DNA of 64,000 bases, taken from the NCBI GenBank assembly GCA_012295275.1, contig CM022672.1, positions 11,109,904-11,173,903 of the forward strand. The letters are read 5' to 3'. Positions 13,724 to 24,700 of this stretch are shown in pieces. The position numbers and the translations under genes were made by a program. The DNA is from Chrysomallon squamiferum. Taxonomy: Eukaryota; Mollusca; Gastropoda; Neomphalida; Peltospiridae. The notes under the pieces were generated by a model, which saw only the letters and a list, made by a program, of their open reading frames with translations, searched no databases and was not told the origin of the DNA. Positions within the stretch are counted from its first letter, which is position 1. Each line of letters begins with the position of its first letter.

Positions 13724-14642
13724 TTGCTTAATTTTAGTACAAGTACATTTAAAACAACAAATAAACTTGTAATATATTTTAAAAAATAAGAAGAGGAAGC
13801 AAAACAAGAATTTTTTTTTCAAAATCAAATAATAATTTAAAGGAATGTTTAAAATATGTTTTATCAGTAATAATAATAATAATAATAATAATAAATATTG
13901 CTTATTAAGCATTCAGGTAAGTCTACTTCAGTTTAGACTATTTGAAAATGGTTTGTAATTTTTGCAAGGCTATTTTCATTGAATTGTAACACAGTGTTAA
14001 TTTGATTGTTTTGCAGATTAATAGCAACCTGAAATGGCTGAACTGTTGAATAGTTGGTTACTACAACTAACATTTTCATTGGTTGTTTAGGCCGGAAGCG
14101 CGAGCTTTAAAAACAGAAAATTATTGAAACGCTTATTGTCTGACTTTTTGTTGAACATATTTTGTGAAGTAAAATGTTTACATAACCTAAAAGTATTAAT
14201 TGGTTGTAATAATGTAGCACTTTATTAGTCTTACCTTTTAAAGTTACAATTATATTCGCAAAACGTAGTGATTTACGGGACTTAACCAGAAAATGTATTG
14301 TTTAAAGACTAAATTTCACAATTTTTGGTTTATCATTTTATGATTGTTGTGATGTCTGTAGATTAATTTCTTTACTAAAATGTTATATTATACTGATCAG
14401 CGGCGAATCATTATAATATATCAGACTGAATAACAATGAAAAAAGTATATAACGTGAATATTGTTTAGTTTTATTAACATATAATCAGTAAAGAGACGTG
14501 TGATTTAACCCATTTTGAACATTGGTCACCGACTCACTTAGTTCTGTACCATAATCACAGACGACCAAGAATTGCATGCTCACAGAAGGGAAATATAATG
14601 CTCTATTGTCGGGGGGTTTTGTGGGTTTTTTGGTGTTTTTTT

Positions 14643-14926
14643 AACCTTATATTCAATGAGAAAGCCAAAAAATATTGTTGTTTCAAAAGTTTCATTATAA
14701 AGTTTCATGATAGTTGGAAGGAATTACTAAATTAGTACTATTAATGTGTTATATAAACTGAATATATTTGAAAAATTCCACCATTTTTCTTAACATGATA
14801 ATATATATTCAGTTTATATAACACATTAATAGTACTAATTTAGTAATTCCTTTCAACTATCATGAAACTTTATATTGAAACTTTTGAAACAACAATATTT
14901 GTTGGCTGTCTCATTGAATATAAGGT
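14643..14926. repeat. Long inverted repeat, MITE-like hairpin (arms about 124 bp)
   Basis: Two nearly perfect complementary arms, about 14643-14766 and 14803-14926, flank a loop of about 36 bp. The outer ends read ACCTTATATTCAATGA and its complement TCATTGAATATAAGGT. Only a few mismatches are visible. T-rich sequence outside the left arm faces A-rich sequence outside the right, so the pairing may extend a little. It has no coding capacity. It lies between the likely securin promoter and its first coding exon, so it probably sits in the first intron. It resembles a foldback or MITE-type non-autonomous element; no clear target-site duplication could be fixed because the flanks are simple sequence. 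Confidence 0.8.
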
Positions 14927-14985
14927 AAAAAAAACAAAAACATATATGAAATACCTTTTTTATTTTCCATACAGATATAACTAGG

Positions 14986-17315
14986 ATGGCATCACTACAG
15001 TTTCAGATTCATACTGACCAAGAAAACCTGAGATTTTCTGTATCACCATCAAAAAGAGACCAGAAGACAGTTTCAGGAATACGTAAGACAGTGGAAAAAT
15101 ATATGAATGAACAATAATTAATCTTTAAAGATCAAAAAATCTATTCAGAATATATTACTTCATAATTATTTATCATTTTATGACTTTAAATATTCTGTTA
15201 AGTATTGCAATTCAGAAAATAGTTTGAAAATTTAAAATTTATGTTATATTTTTATTGTTTATATTGGTATCATACTGTCACTGCATTTTCATTATTTTAT
15301 ATTTTGTTAACATTTAGAATTTTGTTTTCGGAAAAATTTAAATTCTGGATAGTAGATATTTTATTTTATATTTTGTTTTGTTCAGGTGGCAAAACATTTC
15401 AGTCAGGTACACCATATGCAGATACTACACCTAGAAAGGCTTTAGGTGATCTGAACAACAGAAGCCTCTCACTATCAGGAAAACCTCAACCGCCTTTGAA
15501 AAATCTAAGTAACACATCTGCTATAAAGAAACCAGTTCAGAACATATTAAAACCATTTAGTACCCATAAGGAAAACAAAGTACTGGGATCAAAAATAAAA
15601 CATCATGGAAATCGACAAAACAAACATATACAGGTACCTTGTACTTCTGAAATACTAAATTCACAGTGGCACCTATTCACTAATCATTTATAATTTGTTT
15701 AAAGATTTTACATAGTTTAATAATAATAATAATAATTATTATTTTTTTAAATATAAAAATACTGGTCTTGTTAATTATGCTTGAATTGAACAGTTAAAAC
15801 CTTTCAACATTTTCAGTTTATTAATACATATAAAATTGATCACTATAAAACAGTAATGTGACTATGTGAATAGACTAATTTTAAATGGAGTTAATAAAAA
15901 CTAATTATCTGCTTCTGTTAACAGAAGGAGACCAACAGAAAACAAAGCTGCACAGCTCCAGAGGCAATTCAAATTTCCTCAGAGCAAAGATTATCCCATT
16001 CTGAGGAGGATGAAATTGAATACATGCCAGTTGCTCCGAAAATGAAAGGTATTTTTAAATGTCAAACATATAAAACAGAAAAGGTTTAACTTGAATTGGT
16101 CAACCCCATAATCATGATAATGTTTTATTGTATTTGCACATTCAGTCTTCTAAGTGTATATATATGGTTGCATGGATATCTCAGAATAATTAAGCTCACA
16201 TAATGAGGGTCATTTCAAATTTGTATATTTATTTTTACAAGTAAAATTATGTTGCATTTTATAGTGGGTTCTTTTTACAAGATTGCTATAAATTATTTTG
16301 GTTTCAGAGTCACATTAACTGTAGGTTTATATCAACCAAGATAAAGTTAAATGAAAATGTTTTCTTGGATATTTTATTGTATACAATTACTTTTAGCTGT
16401 ATAAAAATTAAAGAAAAATGATATTTTACTTAGAATATTTTTATTTATGAAGACTAAATCATTCATGAGACAGTAACACTAAACATTTGTAATATTTTTT
16501 AATGTTTGTAGCATTCATTGCATTTCTGAACACATTGCAGATGATTTTGAAGATATATGGCCAAAGAAGGAACGAGTGAGCACGTATATTGAAAAATTAA
16601 TCAACTGGCGACCACCTTGTCTGTTTGGAATTAATGCTATTAGTGATGATGATGAAGAAGAGGATGAAGAAAAAAAATTACAAGAAATGCAAGATTTGAT
16701 TGACAGTTTACCACAACCACAACGAAATACCCCCAGTAAGTTAAACGCCATGACCTTTGATTGGATTACAAAGATCATACATTTATGCAAACAAAACAGT
16801 TGTGTATATGGAGGAAAATGTATAGTTGTTGCACAAGTATTAATTCTGAGCTTTTTGAAACAATGTTTCACTAAACTGTGAATTATAGAAAATCACATGT
16901 TAATAGGATGAACATTTAAAATTATTTTTTTACTAATTTTACTGGCTAGGCCAAATTAACTAAGTTAAGAAATAAAATACTGTTATATTTAAATCATAAC
17001 GGTTGACAATTATGTATATTAAGAAGAAAAAAATCATGTCTTATGGTTGATTCAATCTTTCAGTTATCAGTTTATGAAAACATTATTTTACCATGTTTAA
17101 TAATACCCTACTCCTTGAAATTTTAATGCAGCTTTTACACATTTTCTTTGACAGAAATTACAGAGGAAGATTTAAAAGCACCTGATTGTCCCCCTGTATC
17201 TCTTGATGATATTTCATTGCCATTCATAGACGAAACTCTTGTTTTGCCCTCCATGGAGGAATCGTTCAGTGCTTTTCCACATCTTGAGAAGCTCCAGCTG
17301 AATGTGGATTATTAA
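14986..17315 (+). CDS. PTTG1: Securin (PTTG1-like separase inhibitor), five exons, 274 aa
   Basis: Coding exons: 14986-15082, 15386-15633, 15925-16048, 16541-16735, 17155-17315; all GT-AG, phases consistent, 825 nt. Securin holds separase inactive until the anaphase-promoting complex degrades it. The N-terminal half shows GKTFQSGTP followed by a destruction box RKALGDLNN (49-57), in the same arrangement as vertebrate securin (GKTF... RKALG..N). A KEN box lies at 94-96 inside STHKENKV. Near the very N-terminus, where vertebrates have DKEN, this protein has DQEN (11-14). The C-terminal half is acidic, with EEDEIEYMP, DDFEDIWPKK (a likely separase-contacting segment) and a DDDEEEDEE tract. It ends LQLNVDY. 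A 5' UTR acceptor ends at 14974. A polyadenylation hexamer AATAAA lies near 17783. Homology is limited to short motifs, as usual for securins; the combination makes the call good. Confidence 0.85.
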
Positions 17316-18336
17316 TGATTTTAAAAGACACTAGTCTCAAATCATAGATCAGTTTTAATTTCTCATTTTGTATCATCTATGCAGAACTGCCTATTGAAGA
17401 GTGGGGAAAAATTATGTTTAGTTTTTACTTTATTTTCCAGTTAATGAACCAAAAAAATGTTTCAAGTCAGTTCATTGTACAAAAAAAAAAAAAAAAAAAA
17501 GTTGTTGATCAACATTTTATTTCATGTTATCTTTAATTGCTGATAAATAACTTTTTCTCATTAACTGACAGGCATATTCTGAAAGAGTGACTACTTGTGG
17601 ATATTACATTACAAATCTTAAATATCAAGTTTGTCTAGGATTCTGTTGGTTAATACTTTTTGCATAGGACAACAAATATCCATTAAATAATTTATTTACT
17701 AGTTCCTATATCATTATTTATTTCTCATCATATACTTTTATTTGGCATGCTTTTCTTTTCTGTATGTATTTTTTTTTTGTAAATAAAATACTTTTAGTTT
17801 TGGTTTACTTTTGTCATTGTTGTGTTTGCACTGTACCAAAGATGTTTTTTTTTTTTTAAATGTATAAGATTTCTGAAGATCTAACTACTAACTAGAAATC
17901 TTTCTTAAATCAATATTTAAATATATGTTCTAGCCAGACAAGCCTTCCTTTCATTCATAAATTCTAGGATTTCTATTTAAAATGAAAAGACCAACTAAAT
18001 TCAAAGTATATTTTATTTTTAAATGTTTGTTCAAACAGACATGCCTTGCCTTCATTTTTATTTAAAATGAAAATGCTAATTACAAAGAAGACTTATGTCC
18101 ACTCTAATCTTTCAGTAACAAGAAGACGATTTTTGATGGTTGGATCTAATTTCATTCACAATTACTTTCTTTTTTTTAAACCATATTAGAAATTTGTTCT
18201 AAAATTTCAGAGTAATGTTTTTGTATTTTTATTATTATATATTTTTTTAAACTAGACATCAGCTCTAAACAATGAACAATGAACAGCAGAATAGAAATTT
18301 GAACTTTACTTTAAAGACACAATGTAAATAACATAA
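17316..18336. other. Convergent 3' UTRs of securin and SFR1
   Basis: About 1 kb with no exon. T-rich on + up to about 17830 (securin 3' UTR, with a poly-A tract near 17481-17500 and AATAAA near 17783). An imperfect direct repeat of roughly 100 bp (CCAGACAAGCCTTCC... and CAGACATGCCTTGCC..., each followed by ATTTAAAATGAAAA) lies at about 17930-18075. Confidence 0.4.
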
Positions 18337-19948
18337 TCAGACAAAGTCTTCTTCTTTTGAGTCGTATTTGACCAAGTTCTTTTCAATTTGAAGATGATGA
18401 AGTAATTCGGTCATGGATGGTTTAGGTTCTGGTAGCAGTTCATGTAAATCTTGTAAACTTTGCTGACTAGCTTGTCGCCATTTGTCTATTAATGTCTGCA
18501 AGTGTGACAGATTGTTCTGTTAAAATAAAAATTAATCAAATTAATGGAACTCTGAGGCTTCCAGATTTAGTAAATGTTCAAAAAATAATATAAATCTACA
18601 AATTTATTGAACCGATACCAAATTATTCAAGAAGTGTTTTTTTTTTCACCTCAGTAATTTAATTCTCATTACAATTGACTAGTTCTATTTTTTTTTTTTT
18701 AAATTATACATGATTTTTACACTCACCTTTGATCTGTACATTTTCACCATTTTTAATTTTCGTAATGTTTCTTCCTTAACTTTTATTTCCTGCACTAAAT
18801 TTCTTTGTGAATTTTCTTTCTCAGACAAATTAATATTTAGAGGCTCAGATTTCTTTCTCAGTGGTGAAGAACCATCTAAACCTACAGAACTGAAAGGTTT
18901 TGCTAAATTCAGCTGTGAATAACAATCTAGTTTCTCGCTACTATAATCATCTTTTTTAACATCTGAATGACTAAAGTTCAACCTGGATGTTCTACAAGAA
19001 AGTCTTCTGTTTGTTTTGGATGATAAAGGAGTTTTATTAACAGAAGAAACATTGGACAACAAATTCTTTGCAGAAAATGGTGAATGGTTGAACAATCTGC
19101 TAGCAGGAGAAAGAAAATTATGATCTGAAGATGAGTTTAGATTGTCAGATTCACAATATTTTTCAGAAGATTTTAAATTCTGTGCATCACTACGATGTGA
19201 AGGAGAATAATTATTCTGTAAGTCTTTCCCAGAATCCTGTGAAAGTGGAGCAGACAATACTGGTGAAGATTCAGGTGTTGTTCTCTCAAGGCAGATTTTC
19301 TTTGCAGGAGTTGATGTGTGGTATCGACCACAACGTTTCAATTTATTCTTTAGACTTGAACTCATCTGAAAGTACAGTTACTAAATGAACAGCATACATT
19401 CTTATAATTTACTTGTGACTGAATCTATAAGAAAAATCTACTACTGACAATTTTATAGCTATGAAGCCTTAAAATTACCAGTAGTAGATTTTTACTCTTT
19501 GTTTCTGTCTCATTATTTTTATTATTATTTTTTTAAATATTAAATACCAGCAGCCAGCAATTGAACACATCCCAGATTTACTAAAAGAGATTAACTGTAT
19601 ATCCTGTATTACTAAAGTGACATAAAGTAACTTTACATAAAAGAATGTTTTGTTATCCTTTCTGTCATTTAAGGTTATTTTAAAAATGTTAATTACACAA
19701 TTTCTTAAAGCACAAATAAACGACAGATTGTGACTTAATAAAATATTGAAGTCCAATATATTAAATTTAATAAATATTACATAAACCTTTCAGTAACAAA
19801 TGACAAAACACAAGATCTAACAGTTGCTCTGGCAGAATTAATTTAATTACTTTAATATTAAAAGGTAATAATAAAATTTTATTACCTGTCCAGATGAGAG
19901 AGGTGTCAAGGGTTTTGCTCTAGTTTTCTCTTCGGGTGTACAACTCAT
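18337..19948 (-). CDS. SFR1: SFR1, Swi5-dependent recombination repair protein 1 (MEI5), three exons, 293 aa
   Basis: Exons in coding order: 19886-19948, 18727-19365, 18337-18516; GT-AG, 882 nt in frame. SFR1 pairs with SWI5 to stabilise RAD51/DMC1 filaments in homologous recombination. The family-defining C-terminal coiled coil is clear: a helix with KEETLRKLKMVKMYRSK (ending at residue 234), directly spliced to NNLSHLQTLIDKWRQASQ, then TELLHHLQIEKNLVKYDSKEEDF. Vertebrate SFR1 has the same order of motifs (LRRLKLVKMYRSK, LSQLQLLIKKWR, HYNRSEEEF). The N-terminal two thirds is Ser/Asn/Lys rich and disordered, with SP and TP sites. Near the start, GQMSSSLKNKLKR matches the vertebrate PMSATLRERLRK segment, which supports the short first exon rather than initiation at the internal Met at residue 22. 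Head-to-head with NCAPH, tail-to-tail with securin. Confidence 0.93.
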
Positions 19949-20365
19949 TTTTAAAATTTTTCTTTTTAACAAGAACTTTTCTAGAATTATAAGAATAAAA
20001 TGATTTAAATACATAGTCTCATTACAAACTTCTAAACAACTGATGTTTGGTGGTGTCAGGATATACCTAGAATTTGTATTTATTATTTTTAAACAGAGTT
20101 TATTTCAAAACTTATACGAACTTTAATATTAAGTTAATATATATATATATATATATATTATTTAATCATTCATTACCAGATTGTGATTATGTCGATCAAA
20201 TAACATTTCTTTTAACGATCTTCTTAATTTACTATCTCTATAGTATATAACAACGTATATACTATTCATTGTGTATTTTGAATCCAGTTTAGATTAATGT
20301 TTATTGAATGGTTCAATTAGCTGTATCATTTTCATAATTTTTGTGTATACAATTATTTTAGATAA

Positions 20366-20397
<32 letters not shown>

Positions 20398-21734
20398 GTT
20401 CACAATTTTTTTTGTTTATTATTAATTATTATAATTTAAAAAACAGTAAATGTTTCCACATCAACAATAATCATTTTGATATTAAAAGATAACTGTTTTG
20501 ATACTGTGTAAAGCAGCACTTACAAAAATAAGGCCAGCCTTCATCTAGCTTTTAATTTTATTAACAAAAATTAGTTTGACATCACTAAGCAAGAACATGT
20601 CATCTCGCGTGATAATACGGAAAAGGCAATAAATGAGAAAACAAAAAGAAACACGTTTCAGATACGTGCTACGCTTCCTATAACATTTGTGTTAAAATAG
20701 CAAGCACCTGTTAACCACTCTAAGTGGATGGCGGTCAGTTCAAAAGCTTATTATTTTTTAAAGTTGAAAATCATCTAAATTTGGTAAGAATTATTATGTT
20801 ATTATTGTTATTAAATTATAGACATATGTCAAAAAAAAAAAATACGTTTTACTGAGAATACAGTAATGTTTTTTTTTAATGGTACATCATTGACAGTCTG
20901 AGTCTGCTAAATTTAAGTCTAAGACCGAGTCCTTTGTTGTGGTATTACTATTACTTGATATCATATGCGATAAAATTTTCAAAATCATTAATTTCCTAAA
21001 ACATTATACAACATTAAGAAGAGGAAAAATGACACCAAGATCGAAAAAAACGTTACCAATTTTTATCGGAATAATTTTTTTGCGGTTATTTTATTTTCAT
21101 TATCTACTGACAAACTCTGATCCGTTTCTGTCATTTTGCAGCATAAACACTATATATATCGCATATATATATATATATATCCACTATCCATGTATTATGT
21201 ATCAAAATGATGATTTTTATGAGTTCTAAACCTCTAAATGTTAAATAGCAGATAATACTGTGAAAATCATAATGAAAATATCACAAACTGAACCAGTTTA
21301 TTATTCAGTGATTGTTAAACACCAAACGAATTTGAAAACGTCAGATTAATTAACCATGATCAATCTCTGAGAACATTAAATTGATTAGTAACATTAAAAG
21401 AAAGTAATTACAATGTAAAATAATAATAAATAAACAACAACAACAAGAAGTAAATAAATAAATCTTAATAATAAAATACATGAATTGCTTAAAAAAGAAA
21501 ACAACAATAGCAGGACTATTTTACTGTATGTATGGTCTTTAAATTTAACCATGGATGTGATGCCATATAATAATATCTTTAAAATACTTATTTAAAGTAT
21601 TTGTTTTTTACATTTCCTTGTTGTTGTTTTTTGGTTTCTTAGTTTTTGTTACTGATTTTTTTTTATTACTGCTATTTTCTTCTGAATGAAGAACTAATAG
21701 ACATTGTTTTTTTTATAATTACAGACTGGTCACC
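19949..21734. promoter_or_regulatory. Divergent promoter region between SFR1 and NCAPH
   Basis: About 1.8 kb without coding exons. A less AT-rich patch with CpGs (about 20600-20740) is the likeliest core promoter. A candidate NCAPH 5' non-coding exon ends at a TTTG|GTAAGAATT donor near 20782 and would join the acceptor ending at 21724, ten bases before the NCAPH start codon. Open frames at 20304-20492 and 20939-21229 are AT-driven and rejected. AT microsatellite at about 20136-20158. Confidence 0.4.
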
Positions 21735-24700
21735 ATGTCGACAAGACGTGAAGTCTTGTCACCAATTAGTAACACACCTGTAAGCCAACAACAGTCATCA
21801 GAAAAATTTGTTTCCCCATCAACAAGTCATGATGTTGGATTACAAAGTCCTGTTACACAGCTAAATTCTGTTCATGATTATGAAAAAGAAAGAAAGGAAA
21901 GAAGAAGATCTCGTATATTGGATTTGCAGAGAAAACATCTTGGCAGTCCTAATTCTCCATCAGACAGGTAAAATATTAATCAAAAATATATTTTTATTTT
22001 TGGCAGTGGTCTTTGTATTGTTTGTATCTGTGACAGTAAATAACAAAATAGGTATGTAACATGTGTGGAAGTACTATCTGTCGTAAAGCATGCATTAGTG
22101 ACATGATTAACTAATCTGTTTTATTTACAGTAATTTCAGTTATGATTATTTATTCAGTTGCTAGGCAAAAACAGATAAAACAACAATATTGAAGTATGGA
22201 AGACTCTTTATATTCTTAAATTAATTATTAGACATATATTAATCTGTTATCATTAGAAGAATTTTGCCTTAGTTTGAGCAAATAATATTTTATTTGTCAA
22301 AATATATTTGTTTCATTAGTTTATTTTTATTTTTATTTTCATTTTTTTAATGGTTATAAGGTAAAGTCAAAATCTTTAACTCTTTTTATTATAACCGTTC
22401 TATGAACTGTTTCAGAGTGACTCCACTTAATGGACTAAGCAACGTGCAGCTGGCAGAACATTATGAAAAATGTATCAAGCTTTCAGTCGAAAATGTAAGT
22501 AATGTTTAGCAAGGATTTTAAAACATATTCTAGCTGTTGGGGGGGATACAAATTTGAATTACATCACTGATTAAAATATAAGAATTAAGTTTCAAACTGT
22601 AAAGTCATTCAAATTTAAAATTAATGTTATTGCAAAAAAATGAAAACGTAAATGAACTGCCTTGAGTATTATTTTTATTTTTATAGTATAATTTCTATTT
22701 ATTTCATTTCTCTTATGGGATGCACCACCAGTCTATAGCAGGGTATGATTTATTAAGTAAAGTCAGACTACATCTTTTCAATTTCATTGTAGAAAATTAA
22801 TTCAAAAAATGCTTTCGGACTTCATCTTATTGATTGCATGTCCGAAATGTTGAACAAGAAAGAACTAGAAAACTTTCAGGTAATTTTTAAATTTTTTTTA
22901 GTTTTATTAATTTATTAAAATAACAGATTAACCAGTTAATATTGTTTTATTTAATGTTACTTAATAACACAGAGCAGAATTGATAATTGATATTTCATAA
23001 ATATTGTTAATACTTATGAAATATCAATTATCAAAATTATTAAAATAATATTTTCCTTTGTTTTTAGTCATACATTTTTTTTTTGATAATAATAATGATA
23101 ATAAGTATAATATTAATAGAAAAAAAAATTATGAGAAAAAGTCCTCCAAAAACCATAAATACTGGAATATTCTTCTAATAAATTTTTTAACAACAAAGCA
23201 TTTGGTTGAAATATTTATTGAAATTTTTAACTGTTATATTTCTTTAGGTAGCCAGTTACACGCTTGACGCTAGTGCTAAAATTTATGCAGCTCGTGTAGA
23301 TTTTATGCATGCGGAAGCCTACAAACTTCTGTCAGAGCTTGGCCGAGGTTCTGACAAATCTAAAAACACATCTGAAAATGGTACATTCTTTATTTTTTTA
23401 TTTACATATTCATAAATATATATATATATTTTTTTCTTCTTCCTTCAATCAGATAACAAACCAAATAAAGAAGGCATAAGATTAAATATCAAGATGGCTT
23501 TATTTATAAAATTAATGTGACTTACAGGACTTGATTAACTGGAAAGGATTATTATATCCAGACAAAAACACAAATATATCTTTTATTATTATATAGAAAA
23601 AAATAGTTCAAACTTTATTTTTTTTCATTTTTAAATTTTGGATTAACAGATAATCTAGACGCAGATATTGAAAATAATGAACAAGAAGAGGAAGGTCAGA
23701 AGAAAAAGAGAAAGGTTGGTTTAGATATTTTATTTGATCTTTATCAGAAATATAGTTAATAAGCTTATAGTCCTGCAGAGGACTATTTGGACCTTTGGTT
23801 CATACAATTAAGGGTTTAGAATAATACATTTTTTAATTTTTGTGGAATAAACAATAAAAGCTGTAAGATACAACTATCACAATCAGTTTGAGATCACTGT
23901 ATACAACATTCCTGGCTTTTCCATTGGAAGAGAGAATGAATTAATTCTTTTCATTACTAACTCTTGAATGTCCAGCAAAAAACTGACAATTTATACAGAT
24001 TTCCAATATTTTTTAAAGACATTAATATAATATTTATATTATGTTTTTCTTTATGTTCATAAATTTTACTGCACAAAGAAATTATTACCTCTTCAGTTGA
24101 AAATGGATTAAGATGCGCACTTCTGCAATATTATTCTTTTCATGTGTCATAACATGTTACATTTATTAAATTAACCAAAGATTATTAGATGGCAGTGGAC
24201 ATTGCTGACATGGTGGGCACCACTAACATGAATGTTGCCAACATAGTAGTCATCACTGACATCACTGTGGCAATCACAGTCTCAAACAATGTTATATTCA
24301 GTACTGTTTAAGACTCTTTTGTTAGTATTTTTTGTGAACACACAAACATGAACAGATTTGCTTTTGTTTATATATATTTTGTGAAGAATCGGTTTTGATA
24401 AACTTTGACACCAATGTTGTCAATTTATCAAATTTATTAGAAACTTTATTAATCTTGTTTTTAAATTAAGAAAATGATTTTGTCTTAATTATTTTATGTT
24501 CATCCCTATTATTTCCACATAATGGTTTTTATTAATTATGGTGAAATAATAAAACATCTGGCAGAAGAGAACAGGATGACATAATCATATTGGTATCTAC
24601 AGTGTTCTTATTTTGCATGAAGAACCATACACTAATGTTTCTTGTTTCTAAATCATGTCACTTCAAAGCTTGCTCATTAAAGTTGATTAAAATATTTGCA

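Larger units (their letters stand above)
13338..14985. promoter_or_regulatory. Divergent promoter region between TMEM128 and securin
   Basis: About 1.6 kb between the two start codons. It holds a short CpG-containing stretch near 14092-14105 with GCCGGAAGCG, a good ETS/GABP-type site, the best candidate for the securin core promoter; securin's 5' UTR would then be spliced to the acceptor ending at 14974. It also contains AAT/ATT microsatellite tracts (about 13638-13723 and 13868-13892) and the large inverted repeat listed separately. Promoter function is inferred from position and motif only. Confidence 0.4.

Noticed and set aside
13628-13912. Open frame translating to long Asn and Ile runs
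   Set aside because: It is the AAT/ATT microsatellite read as protein.
16515-16871. Minus-strand Ser-rich frame opposite a securin exon
   Set aside because: Antisense shadow of the acidic DDDEEEDEE tract.
20939-21229. 96-codon open frame upstream of NCAPH
   Set aside because: AT-driven composition and a run of TATA repeats; lies between divergent promoters with no homology.
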